Assembly: GCF_023205095.1 (NCBI RefSeq)
Contig: NZ_CP046242.1
Coordinates: forward strand, 2,345,001-2,409,000
Source of the DNA: Bizionia sp. M204
GTDB taxonomy: Bacteria; Bacteroidota; Bacteroidia; Flavobacteriales; Flavobacteriaceae
Length of the DNA: 64,000 nucleotides
Direction: 5' to 3'
In this document: in pieces, positions 9,265 to 17,623 of the stretch
Layout: every line of letters begins with the position of its first letter
Numbering within the stretch: the first letter of the stretch is position 1
Translations under genes and position numbers: made by a program
The notes under the pieces: generated by a model
What the model was told of the DNA's origin: nothing
What the model saw: only the letters and a program-made list of their open reading frames with translations
The model's database searches: none

Positions 9265-10839
9265 TTAAGAGCTACAAGACAACATGGAACATCCCGCTTT
9301 ATGTCTAGCCCAATCTGGTCGTTTTGCAAACCATTTTTCATTTTGTGGCTGTTCAGCATACGGTTGCTTGAGTAACTCAAACATCTCATTAATTAAACTA
9401 TAATCACCTTTATCTGCTGCATCAATGGCCAATTGCGACATGTAGTTTCGCAACACATATTTTGGATTTACCGTATTCATCTGTTCCTTTCGTTCCGATT
9501 CAGATTTCAATTCTTTATGCAGTCTTGCAGCATAATGTGTGAACCATAAATTCCATTTTTGTCTGATGGCATCTGAAATATCTGTCGGATTATAAAATGA
9601 GTTGGCTACTACTTTTAAGCCGTCTAATGGGTTTTCTTTATTAAAATCACCTAAACTTCGAAAGAAAATAGTCATATCGGTTTCGGATAGTTGTAAATTA
9701 TCTTCCAGTTCTTGAATGAGTTGGGCATCCAAATCAACTTCTATTACTAAACCTAATTTGTTCCGCATCATTTGTAGCGATTGCGTTTCAAAATCAATTT
9801 TGTATTGATTAAGTATCGCTTCTAAAGCTTCAGCATCTTCAATTAATGGAAAAAGAGCATTAGCTAATTGGTATAAATTCCACAGCCCAATATTTGGCTG
9901 ATTGCCATATCTATAGCGTTTATGTTGACTATCTGTTGTGTTTGGCGTCCATCCAAAATTGAAATCCTCCAACCAACCGAAAGGTCCATAATCTATTGTT
10001 AAACCCAAAATGGACATGTTATCCGTATTCATAACACCATGTACAAAACCGACACGTTGCCAATGAATAATCATTTGTAAGGTTCGTTGTGAAACTTCAG
10101 AAAAAAACTGAATATAGGTGTCTTTTGATGGTTTCCCTAAATGTGAAAAATGATGATTGATGGTATAATCTACCAAGGTTTTCAATGTTTCTACATCTTG
10201 TCTTGCTGCTAAAATTTCATAACTGCCAAAACGTAAAAAGCTTGGAGAAACTCTTGAAACAATCGCACCTTTTTCATAAGCTGCATTGCCATCATACATC
10301 ATATCCCGCAACACGGCATCTCCCGACAAGGCTAAAGTAAGCGCTCTGGTAGTTGGCACACCTAAATGATGCATGGCTTCGCTACACAAATATTCCCGAA
10401 TAGATGAACGCAATACAGCCAAGCCATCAGCCGTTCTGGAATACGGTGTTTCTCCAGCACCTTTTAATTGTACTACCCAACTTTTGTTATTATGTTGGAC
10501 TTCAAATAAATTAATAGCGCGACCATCACCCAACTGTCCTGCCCAATTTCCAAACTGATGGCCACCATAACACATAGCATACGGCTTGGTGTTTTCTAAT
10601 ACGGTATTACCTGTAAAAACCTTTAAAAATGAATCTGATTGACTATCGGCTTCCGGTAAACCTAAATTATCTAACATCTCTGGAGATACATGAAGCATTT
10701 TCGGATTTGCGGTTTGTTTCGGTTTTACATACGAAAAACATGCTTTAGTAACCTGCCTTCTCGTGTTTTCTATAATAGGATCTGCGGGTAGTTCTTTATT
10801 GAAGCTATCGTTAATATTGAGTTTTATTTGTTTAGCCAT
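9265..10839 (-). CDS. selO: Protein adenylyltransferase SelO (YdiU family)
   Basis: Pseudokinase-fold enzyme that transfers AMP from ATP to Ser/Thr/Tyr of target proteins, acting in redox homeostasis. 524 aa, normal length. Motifs: QLKGAGETPYSRTADGLAVL (125-144, nucleotide binding), HGVMNTDNMS (267-276, active-site loop) and DYGPFG (283-288, metal site). The protein ends MLSCSS with Cys522 third from the end, the position held by selenocysteine in eukaryotic SelO and by Cys in E. coli. The start overlaps the upstream glutaredoxin-like gene by 16 nt, implying translational coupling. E. coli SelO has been reported to modify a glutaredoxin, so this linkage is functionally suggestive. Confidence 0.95.
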   Translation of the reverse strand: MAKQIKLNINDSFNKELPADPIIENTRRQVTKACFSYVKPKQTANPKMLHVSPEMLDNLGLPEADSQSDSFLKVFTGNTVLENTKPYAMCYGGHQFGNWAGQLGDGRAINLFEVQHNNKSWVVQLKGAGETPYSRTADGLAVLRSSIREYLCSEAMHHLGVPTTRALTLALSGDAVLRDMMYDGNAAYEKGAIVSRVSPSFLRFGSYEILAARQDVETLKTLVDYTINHHFSHLGKPSKDTYIQFFSEVSQRTLQMIIHWQRVGFVHGVMNTDNMSILGLTIDYGPFGWLEDFNFGWTPNTTDSQHKRYRYGNQPNIGLWNLYQLANALFPLIEDAEALEAILNQYKIDFETQSLQMMRNKLGLVIEVDLDAQLIQELEDNLQLSETDMTIFFRSLGDFNKENPLDGLKVVANSFYNPTDISDAIRQKWNLWFTHYAARLHKELKSESERKEQMNTVNPKYVLRNYMSQLAIDAADKGDYSLINEMFELLKQPYAEQPQNEKWFAKRPDWARHKAGCSMLSCSS

Positions 10840-11063
10840 TTTAATAAGTCCTTGTCTTTTGGGTTTCGCAATCGTTTTTCATCAATTAAAATTGTGGGGA
10901 AATGCAAATTTCCATTTGGGTATAAGTTACGTAATTCTTGTGCAAAGTTGTCATTCATTAGCACATCATGAAACGTAAATTTAAGATTTCGGGACTCAAA
11001 AAAATTCTGATAATAAATTGTTTTATGGCAGTTTTCACTACCAAATAAAGTGATGGTTTTCAC
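10824..11063 (-). CDS. Glutaredoxin-like small thiol protein
   Basis: 79 residues with a thioredoxin/glutaredoxin layout: a first beta strand (KTITLFG), active site SENCHKT with a single Cys12 (CxxT, monothiol), a helix, then the cis-Pro turn LHFPTILID before the final strand and helix. It lacks a second active-site Cys, so it would act by a monothiol mechanism or as a glutathione/bacillithiol-type adaptor. Its 3' end overlaps the start of selO by 16 nt, and msrB lies 19 nt upstream. Family assignment is good; partner and substrate are unknown. Confidence 0.82.
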   Translation of the reverse strand: MKTITLFGSENCHKTIYYQNFFESRNLKFTFHDVLMNDNFAQELRNLYPNGNLHFPTILIDEKRLRNPKDKDLLKWLNK

Positions 11064-11082
11064 TGTTTTTCCTTTCTCTATT

Positions 11083-11532
11083 TTATGTATTTGTTTCTAA
11101 AACCAACGATTCTGAGTTTACACAATAACGCAAGCCGCTTGGTTCTGGTCCATCAGGAAATACGTGACCTAAATGCGCATCGCAGGTATTGCACATGACC
11201 TCGACACGCACCATGCCGAAGGTAGAATCCTTTTCATATTTAATAGCATTTTCCTCTATAGGCTGGGTAAAACTTGGCCACCCAGAACTAGAATCAAATT
11301 TAATTGTTGAATCAAACAAAGGTGTGTTACAGCAAACACAATTGTATTTTCCAGCCTCATACACACTACAAAGCGCTCCGGTTCCAGCCATTTCTGTTCC
11401 TTTTTTACGGGTAATTCTGAATTGCTCGTCGGTTAAAATTTCACGCCATTCGGCTTCTGTTTTTTCAACACGACGGTCTGGTGTTGGATTTCCATTCACA
11501 CTAAAACTGATAACCTCTTTCCACGTTAACAT
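11083..11532 (-). CDS. msrB: Peptide methionine-R-sulfoxide reductase MsrB
   Basis: Reduces the R epimer of methionine sulfoxide. 149 aa. Zinc-binding pairs are visible at C65-V-C-C68 and C114-N-T-C117, the substrate loop at SSGWPSFTQP (82-91), and the catalytic cysteine Cys137 in RYCVNS; Cys55 (ALCSVY) is a candidate resolving cysteine. This is the first gene of the ten-gene minus-strand run ending at egtD, so the promoter of the operon should lie in the 206-nt gap 11533-11738 shared with the divergent HD-domain gene. I did not find a convincing TAnnTTTG promoter there. Confidence 0.95.
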   Translation of the reverse strand: MLTWKEVISFSVNGNPTPDRRVEKTEAEWREILTDEQFRITRKKGTEMAGTGALCSVYEAGKYNCVCCNTPLFDSTIKFDSSSGWPSFTQPIEENAIKYEKDSTFGMVRVEVMCNTCDAHLGHVFPDGPEPSGLRYCVNSESLVLETNT

Positions 11533-11738
11533 AAGCTTGTACTTTCTTTAATTGATAAAATAGTTCATTTTTGTTTAATCCGTGTAAAATAAAAACTCCG
11601 ACAAAACATCGAAGTAAAACATATAAACAAGAAATTTATTTGTCGCAGTATTATCTTATTCCTTACAAAATACAATTAGCCTTAAATTATAGTAATTTTT
11701 TAGTAATTTGTACGTCTAAAGTATCTTGAATTAAACTT

Positions 11739-12938
11739 ATGACAAATATTGTAGAAAAAGCTGAAGCCTATGTTTTTGATTTATTTAAAGATGAATTAGA
11801 TTCTTCTTTCTTATATCATAATTTAAAACACACAAAACGGGTTTTGAAAAGTCTTCGAGAAATTATAGCACATACTGATATTTCTGAAAAAGATGCCGAA
11901 ATGCTCCAATTATCTGCCATTTTTCATGATACAGGCTATACCAAAACCATTGATGATCATGAACAAGAAAGCGTTAAAATTGCCCAAGCATTTTTAACTA
12001 AAAATCATGTAGATCCAGAAACAATCGGTGCCATAAGCAACTGCATTTTAGCAACACAATTTGAGTGTGTACCAAAAACTCTTCACGAAAAAATTATGCG
12101 TGATGCCGATTCCTCTCATTTTGGCAAGGATTACTTTAATGAGACGAGTGAGTTTCTACGTAAGGAATTGGAAATTCAAGGTGTTGTCAATTTTTCGGCT
12201 AGCGAGTGGTTGGATGAAAACATCAAAATGCTTTCTGAAAAACATGAATTCCTCACGGATTATGCCATTAAAAATTGGCAAGAACAGAAAGACAAAAACC
12301 TTTCAGATCTGATTAGTTCAAAAAATAAGTTTAATAAGAAATTAAAAAAAGAGAAACTTAAAGCAAAATACAAAGCGCAATATAAAAACGAAAGTCCCGA
12401 GCGTGGTATCCAAACGTTTTATCGTGTTGCTTTACGGAACCACATAAAATTAAGTGATATTGCGGACACGAAAGCCAATATTTTATTATCGGTAAATGCC
12501 ATTATTTTATCGTTGATTATTTCTAACCTATTTTCAAAATTGGACAATCCGTCCAATGCCTATTTAATAATTCCCACTATGGTATTCGTGGTGTTTAGCG
12601 TCACCTCTATTATCCTATCAGTTATTGCTACTAGGCCAAATGTTACACGTGGCGAATTCACCAAAGAGGATGTTGCCGAGAAACGGGTTAATTTAACCTT
12701 TTTTGGAAACTTTCATAAAATGAAATTAGAAGAATTTGAATGGGCTATAGATGAGTTATTAAAGGACAAGAATTACGTATACAGCTCTTTAACTAAAGAT
12801 CTTTACTACCTTGGGAAGGTTCTAGATAGAAAGTATCGTATTTTAAGAATTACTTATTCGATCTTTATGATTGGTATTATAATTTCTGTTTTAGCATTTG
12901 CTATTTCATTTAAAATGCAAAATTTTAATTTTCTATAA
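11739..12938 (+). CDS. HD-domain protein with C-terminal Pycsar-effector-like membrane domain
   Basis: 399 aa in two parts. The N-terminal half is an HD phosphohydrolase: H27 and H31 in HNLKHT, the HD pair H63-D64 in FHDTGYT, H74 in DDHEQES and D122 in MRDADSS supply the usual metal ligands. After a very Lys-rich coiled linker (about 190-215) comes a membrane domain with RNHIKLSDIADTKANILLS, matching the Pycsar effector TM family (formerly DUF5706), with helices about 247-264, 275-297 and 370-392. Such membrane domains act as cyclic-nucleotide-triggered killers in Pycsar defence, but no pyrimidine cyclase is adjacent, so this is an orphan. Its last 14 nt overlap the convergent GAF-protein gene. 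Confidence 0.85.
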   Translation: MTNIVEKAEAYVFDLFKDELDSSFLYHNLKHTKRVLKSLREIIAHTDISEKDAEMLQLSAIFHDTGYTKTIDDHEQESVKIAQAFLTKNHVDPETIGAISNCILATQFECVPKTLHEKIMRDADSSHFGKDYFNETSEFLRKELEIQGVVNFSASEWLDENIKMLSEKHEFLTDYAIKNWQEQKDKNLSDLISSKNKFNKKLKKEKLKAKYKAQYKNESPERGIQTFYRVALRNHIKLSDIADTKANILLSVNAIILSLIISNLFSKLDNPSNAYLIIPTMVFVVFSVTSIILSVIATRPNVTRGEFTKEDVAEKRVNLTFFGNFHKMKLEEFEWAIDELLKDKNYVYSSLTKDLYYLGKVLDRKYRILRITYSIFMIGIIISVLAFAISFKMQNFNFL

Positions 12939-15324
12939 CATCCATTAAGTCATTGTAAGTATAGTAGTTTGTACTATCCGTTTTATTGTTACGATATAAA
13001 ATGCTAACGCGAATAGCCTTCAAACCTGTTACACCTTGTAAGTCCTGTAATTCTAAAACCTCCAAATCTGTATCGAGCATATTTTTAGATTGAAAAAACC
13101 GAACATACTGTAAGTATTCCTCCTCATCGTCCTGCTGCGAATACACAATACTTAACTTCCCTTTTTCGGTAACCCGTTCTTCGGTACCTTTTATAAAAGC
13201 TTTATCCACACGTTTTTTAACAACTTCGTAACGTGCATTATAAGTACCATCTACATCAAACTGTTTTTCGTCCATGCGGAAACGGATAGACAACGGTTGA
13301 TTAAAAACCAAAATCATTGAAGCCATATCCAATTTTAAAGGATATAAGTCCTGATTGCTATAAAACGCGTTTTCCATATCACACATAACTTGAATTTGCC
13401 AAAGTCTTAAATTATAGAGATAAATAAGACTAAAACTATCTTCTCGTGTAATGGATTCACCGATATACATATTGTGTTCTACTCCATCTGTTTTATAGCG
13501 TTCAAAAAAATGAGGGTATATTTTTTGCGCCTCCACTTGTCTATCATCTATAATTGTGGACATGTTTTTATTAATTAAACTAATGGTTTCATCATAGTTC
13601 TTTCTGTGCGTGTACAACACTTTTAGGTCCTTATCAATTTGCTCAAAATAATTATCAACTTCTGGCACTAAATTGGCGTTTGTTTTCCTTATAAGATTTA
13701 GCATTGATGAAACTTCATTTTTTAAAAACAATGAAATAACATGTTCACTATCCACTTTAAAAGCTTTTTTAACTTGCGTTAGAAAGGCGTTGATTTGAAA
13801 AGCCACCTGATCATAAACTGGCATATTTAAATCTGTATTCGCTTTATCTATAATGGCTTTTGCTAATTCTAACTGATCAGTCAAGTCTTTTTGTGTTGCC
13901 AAATTTCTGGCTTCAGATGACCCTTTAACATCAATTTGCCCAAATAATGGATAAACGTTTTCAAACGCAATTTCTCTAAAGGGAATGTTTTTATTTTGAA
14001 GTATATTTTCTTTAATAAATGCTTGCGCTGCTTGTTTAAAACGCCAATGAACGCTTTTATGAATAGATGTACATTCCTGTTGAATAACGGCTTCTATTAA
14101 ATTTTCCTGATCCGTTTTACTACGCTCCACCGTTGCAACAATGTATGGCATAACATCTTCCAACTTATTTGCATTAATGCTGTTTAAAGCTTTTGGCTGA
14201 TTAGAAACTAATTCTAAAATCCCCATCAAGCCGTCTTTATTTGCAATAGGCGCAAAAATGGCACTTTTAAATCCTTGTTCATATAACATTTTTATATGAG
14301 GAACTTTTCCTTGCGTTAAATGAAAGGTCTTTTCAACATTAGATACAGCAACATGCTTGTTCTCTTCCAGTAATTTTTTATAAGACGATTTGCACAACAT
14401 ATCTGCACAATTACCCATAGGATTATCATTTAATAGAAAACTGTGCATACCTTCACCGTATACACGCTCAAAGATGCCTTCATCTTTATTGTAAACCGAA
14501 AATCCGACCTTGATATCTGTAATTTTTAAAAACGATTGAAATATAGATTGAAGATCTTTAATAAAATTTTTATCCTGTCGTTTGTTTTCTGCTATTAGAT
14601 TAGATTTGATTTCGGAAATGGCAAAATCATCAGTAACATCAAATATATTAGAGATTACAAATCCTTTTAGCGTATATCCATTTTCAGGAAATAGTTTTTT
14701 CCAAAGTGTAATATCATCAAAATTATCCAGAAGTGAATCAATATCCTCTTGTGTAATGTTTGGTGCGTTACTCGATTTTATGACTTCCGTAAAATCAGCA
14801 TTATAAAGGATTTTATAAAAACGAATAATGCCATTTTTATCCGGTATTTCATAATGAAATGGCCTCCTAAAATTAAAATCGTAACCGTAATAAGTATTCA
14901 AAATAATAGTACATGCCATGATGTATTTATCATCATCCGGCATGTTTTTAATTTCAAGTTTAAAATCCTTACCTGCAGCAGCTACAATACTTTTAAAGCG
15001 CTCTGAAAGATTAAAAATAGCATCGTTAAACGGTGCCGTCGCTGCTTTAATTTCGTTTTTTGTGAGTAAGGGATTAAAAGTGTCTTGAAGAATTTCAGCA
15101 ATTTGTGTTTCTCGTTTTTTAATTAGAGACATATCCGAAAAACCAGCTTTCAATTCCGGGTACATTTCCGCAATTTTAAGAACAGATTTGGCTTTTTCCA
15201 CCATCCATACATTTTCACTCTGAGCCAATAGTTCATATTGATCAAAGAGCTTATGAAAACTGATAAGCAATTTTATAGGTGAACTAGTGTTGTTACGGAG
15301 TGCCATGCCAAAATATTTATTCAA
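12925..15324 (-). CDS. Large GAF-domain protein
   Basis: 799 residues, no signal peptide or membrane helix. A central stretch around residues 260-400 resembles a GAF domain (VGFSVYNKDEGIFERVYGEG, then a conserved Cys region and SAIFAPIANKDGLMGILEL). The flanking regions are mostly helical and not assigned. Proteins of this architecture occur in many Flavobacteriaceae without a known ligand or output; a sensory or signalling role is inferred from the GAF fold alone. It converges with the HD/Pycsar-like gene with a 14-nt 3' overlap and diverges from the Kelch gene across a 179-nt gap. Confidence 0.75.
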   Translation of the reverse strand: MNKYFGMALRNNTSSPIKLLISFHKLFDQYELLAQSENVWMVEKAKSVLKIAEMYPELKAGFSDMSLIKKRETQIAEILQDTFNPLLTKNEIKAATAPFNDAIFNLSERFKSIVAAAGKDFKLEIKNMPDDDKYIMACTIILNTYYGYDFNFRRPFHYEIPDKNGIIRFYKILYNADFTEVIKSSNAPNITQEDIDSLLDNFDDITLWKKLFPENGYTLKGFVISNIFDVTDDFAISEIKSNLIAENKRQDKNFIKDLQSIFQSFLKITDIKVGFSVYNKDEGIFERVYGEGMHSFLLNDNPMGNCADMLCKSSYKKLLEENKHVAVSNVEKTFHLTQGKVPHIKMLYEQGFKSAIFAPIANKDGLMGILELVSNQPKALNSINANKLEDVMPYIVATVERSKTDQENLIEAVIQQECTSIHKSVHWRFKQAAQAFIKENILQNKNIPFREIAFENVYPLFGQIDVKGSSEARNLATQKDLTDQLELAKAIIDKANTDLNMPVYDQVAFQINAFLTQVKKAFKVDSEHVISLFLKNEVSSMLNLIRKTNANLVPEVDNYFEQIDKDLKVLYTHRKNYDETISLINKNMSTIIDDRQVEAQKIYPHFFERYKTDGVEHNMYIGESITREDSFSLIYLYNLRLWQIQVMCDMENAFYSNQDLYPLKLDMASMILVFNQPLSIRFRMDEKQFDVDGTYNARYEVVKKRVDKAFIKGTEERVTEKGKLSIVYSQQDDEEEYLQYVRFFQSKNMLDTDLEVLELQDLQGVTGLKAIRVSILYRNNKTDSTNYYTYNDLMDVIEN

Positions 15325-15503
15325 AAATACAAATATTCTTCTTGGTCGAAAAATAGATCTAACACTAACAGGAGTTTTGTAAAAATTAAAATAAACGATG
15401 AAATTAGCATGTTTAACGATTTATCCATCAATTAATCATGGTTTACACTCAAAATCAATACCTTGAAATACTTTTTCGCAATAATTAAATCGAATTTAAA
15501 ACA

Positions 15504-17096
15504 ATGCTAATCACAAGATTATACAGCCCTTTTTTGTTCACCATATTTTGCCTAAGCTTTTTACAGTTTAATTATGGGTTTTCACAAACTTGGACTGAAA
15601 AAAACGAAAGTGAAAATTATGTAGCGCGGCATGAATTCGGTTTTGTTCAAGCTGGCGATAAATTTGTCATGTTTGGTGGACGAGAATCATCACAAAGACT
15701 GGATGTTTATGATTATACCACGAATACATGGGAACAAGGTGGCATAGCTCCAGAATCATTTAACCACTTTCAAGCCATCAGTTTCGAAGGGCTTATTTGG
15801 GTAATTGGCGCCTTTAAAACAAATGTTCCAAATCCTGAAGAAAGTGCTGATTATATTTACATGTATAATCCTGCCACAGAACAATGGATTCAAGGTATGG
15901 AAATCCCTGAATCACGTAAGCGCGGAGCGGCAGGATTGGCCGTTTACAACAATAAATTTTATGTTGTAGGTGGTAATAATAATGGACATAGCGGTGGTTA
16001 TGTTTCGTATTTTGATGAATTTAATCCTACCACAGGCGTTTGGACTCCATTAACTAATGCACCACATGAGCGCGATCATTTTCAAGCTGCAGTTTTTGCC
16101 AATAAACTCTATGCCATTGGGGGCCGATTAACTGGTGGTCCAGGTGGATTATTTGAACCACAAGTGCCCGAAGTAGATGTGTATGATTTTAGCACCGCGG
16201 AATGGACAACATTAAATAGCAGTCACAATTTACCCAATCCCCGAGCAGGTTTGGGTGTTATAATTTACAATAATGAAATATATACCCTTGGTGGCGAAAC
16301 TACATTTAACAGACCCAATAATGGTCAGGTTTCCATAGTTGAATCCTTTAATCCACCAACAAATACATGGACAACACGAAGTAGTTTAAACTACCCTAGA
16401 CATGGGTTTCAACCTATTGTTTCCGGTAATACTTTATATGTTGCAGGCGGTTCATCAGGAGGTGTAATTATCCGAAATATGGAATATTTGGGCCCTGATG
16501 ACGCTTCAGGGACGGCAAATGTTAATAGCACATTTGCAGCAGATGAAACAACCAAAACATTTGAATATGGTCTAGACTATGGCTCGGTAACTATTGATAT
16601 GGAATTAAGTAATACAGGCGGAACAACAGGCACCTATATTGATACTATTTCCATTACAGGAACAGATTATATTTTGGCTAGCACGTATACCAATCAGCTA
16701 CTTGGTGCTAACGCTAGTATTAATATTCAGGCAGTTCTAACCAATACCACGCAAAACATAAGAAATGGTACGGTAACGGTAACCTATAATAACAATAGCA
16801 CGTTAACTATTGAACTTGAAGGCACTTTAAACCCAACTTTATCCATGGACACATTAAACGAAACAAATGAAAATCTAGTAGTCCACCCGTCACCTACAAA
16901 AAATACGTTTTCAATTAATCATGCAGTTACAGAATTGAAGTTATATGATGTTTCCGGGAAACTTATCAAAGAATTTTCTGGAGTATTTGAAGCCAAACAA
17001 AACTTCAGTGTTTCGGAATTGTCAGCTGGAATGTATATTGTAAAAGCACGTAATAGTTTTCAGGCAAAATTCACGGGTAGATTGATTAAAAATTAA
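15504..17096 (+). CDS. Secreted Kelch-repeat protein with type IX sorting domain
   Basis: 530 aa. An N-terminal signal peptide (hydrophobic residues about 10-28, ending near GFSQ) is followed by about five Kelch blades between residues 45 and 330, shown by repeated pairs such as KFVMFGG/TNTWEQG, KFYVVGG/TGVWTPL, KLYAIGG/EWTTLNS and EIYTLGG/TNTWTTR. Residues about 335-445 are an immunoglobulin-like domain of the kind found in choice-of-anchor proteins. The last 75 or so residues are a type A C-terminal sorting domain of the type IX system (ELKLYDVSGKLIKEF, then LSAGMYIVKA). It should be exported and attached at or released from the cell surface; the ligand is unknown. Confidence 0.9.
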   Translation: MLITRLYSPFLFTIFCLSFLQFNYGFSQTWTEKNESENYVARHEFGFVQAGDKFVMFGGRESSQRLDVYDYTTNTWEQGGIAPESFNHFQAISFEGLIWVIGAFKTNVPNPEESADYIYMYNPATEQWIQGMEIPESRKRGAAGLAVYNNKFYVVGGNNNGHSGGYVSYFDEFNPTTGVWTPLTNAPHERDHFQAAVFANKLYAIGGRLTGGPGGLFEPQVPEVDVYDFSTAEWTTLNSSHNLPNPRAGLGVIIYNNEIYTLGGETTFNRPNNGQVSIVESFNPPTNTWTTRSSLNYPRHGFQPIVSGNTLYVAGGSSGGVIIRNMEYLGPDDASGTANVNSTFAADETTKTFEYGLDYGSVTIDMELSNTGGTTGTYIDTISITGTDYILASTYTNQLLGANASINIQAVLTNTTQNIRNGTVTVTYNNNSTLTIELEGTLNPTLSMDTLNETNENLVVHPSPTKNTFSINHAVTELKLYDVSGKLIKEFSGVFEAKQNFSVSELSAGMYIVKARNSFQAKFTGRLIKN

Positions 17097-17186
17097 CCTC
17101 TTTTATGAATGATATTTTCCGCTATTAAATAATTACAGTTTCAACTTAAAAAGAATCAATTTTTATTTTTTGTAATTATTTTAGTC

Positions 17187-17213
17187 TTGTTTTAATTTAT
17201 TTAAATACATTTG
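17187..17213 (+). promoter_or_regulatory. Bacteroidota-type promoter of the ilv operon
   Basis: A -33 TTG at 17187-17189 and a perfect -7 element TACATTTG (TAnnTTTG) at 17206-17213, separated by 16 nt, slightly shorter than the usual 17-23. The predicted transcript would start near 17220, just ahead of leader peptide 1, so all three attenuator units would be transcribed before ilvE. Confidence 0.65.
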
Positions 17214-17233
17214 TCTCGAAATTAAAAACAACA

Positions 17234-17308
17234 ATGAGAAATTTTTCTATTATTCCTTCAATTCGTATTGCAAATGTGATTATCACATCTGCAGAGGGAA
17301 CGCTATAG
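17234..17308 (+). CDS. ilv leader peptide 1 (24 residues)
   Basis: ATG at 17234 to TAG at 17308. The peptide starts MRNFSIIPSIRI and continues ANVIITSAEGTL: six Ile and one Val in 24 residues, consistent with a ribosome-stalling leader that senses isoleucine (and perhaps valine). A terminator hairpin starts 22 nt after the stop codon. A GAGG/GGGA segment at 17294-17299, in the last leader codons, could pair with the CCTCCC of the terminator and form the alternative antiterminator. This leader is not a copy of leaders 2 and 3. Confidence 0.7.
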   Translation: MRNFSIIPSIRIANVIITSAEGTL

Positions 17309-17330
17309 AATATTTATAACATATTTAGAA

Positions 17331-17362
17331 AGCCTCCCGATAAATCAGGAGGCTTTTTTTTT
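17331..17362 (+). terminator. Attenuator terminator 1 of the ilv leader
   Basis: Inverted repeat AGCCTCC (17331-17337) / GGAGGCT (17348-17354) with a 10-nt loop, running into nine T residues (17354-17362). A standard intrinsic terminator directly downstream of leader peptide 1. Confidence 0.85.
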
Positions 17363-17370
17363 GGTGTAAA

Positions 17371-17427
17371 ATGACAACACAAACAAACATTATTATTATC
17401 AGCATTATTATTCGCTTCACAGGGTGA
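17371..17427 (+). CDS. ilv leader peptide 2 (18 residues, Ile run)
   Basis: Reads MTTQTNIIIISIIIRFTG and stops at TGA 17425-17427. Seven Ile codons in nine positions, the classic signature of an attenuation leader that stalls the ribosome when charged tRNA-Ile is short. The stop codon begins a 15-nt block (TGAGTCAGGCTGGTA, 17425-17439) identical to one in unit 3; its AGGC can pair with GCCT of the downstream terminator arm. Confidence 0.85.
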   Translation: MTTQTNIIIISIIIRFTG

Positions 17428-17451
17428 GTCAGGCTGGTAGTATCCAATTTT

Positions 17452-17490
17452 AAGCCTTTCTCATACACTTGAGAAAGGCTTTTTTATTTT
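17452..17490 (+). terminator. Attenuator terminator 2 of the ilv leader
   Basis: A perfect 12-bp stem AAGCCTTTCTCA (17452-17463) / TGAGAAAGGCTT (17470-17481) with a 6-nt loop, followed by TTTTTATTTTT. The 5' arm is the same sequence as in terminator 3. Confidence 0.9.
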
Positions 17491-17504
17491 TATTAAATCA
17501 ACAT

Positions 17505-17564
17505 ATGAAAACAGTTACTAACATTATTATTATCAGCATTATTATTATTTACTCTATCGAGTGA
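17505..17564 (+). CDS. ilv leader peptide 3 (19 residues, Ile run)
   Basis: Reads MKTVTNIIIISIIIIYSIE and stops at TGA 17562-17564. It shares a 27-nt identical stretch encoding NIIIISIII with leader 2 (17520-17546 versus 17386-17412), and the identical 15-nt block from the stop codon (17562-17576), so units 2 and 3 are a tandem duplication. Nine of 19 residues are Ile. Confidence 0.85.
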   Translation: MKTVTNIIIISIIIIYSIE

Positions 17565-17588
17565 GTCAGGCTGGTATTGCACCATTTC

Positions 17589-17623
17589 AAGCCTTTCTCA
17601 TTTATTTGGGAAAGGCTTTTTTT
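17589..17623 (+). terminator. Attenuator terminator 3, just before ilvE
   Basis: Stem AAGCCTTTCTCA (17589-17600) / TGGGAAAGGCTT (17607-17618): 12 bp including one U-G pair where unit 2 has U-A, so pairing is kept despite divergence. Followed by seven T residues (17617-17623). ilvE begins 34 nt further on. Confidence 0.88.

Noticed and set aside
11533-11738. Promoter of the msrB-egtD operon
   Set aside because: No TAnnTTTG box with a correctly spaced TTG could be seen on the minus strand, so no site is annotated.
11739-12938. A Pycsar anti-phage system
   Set aside because: No pyrimidine cyclase gene is adjacent and the effector-like domain is fused to an HD domain; only the domain resemblance is reported.
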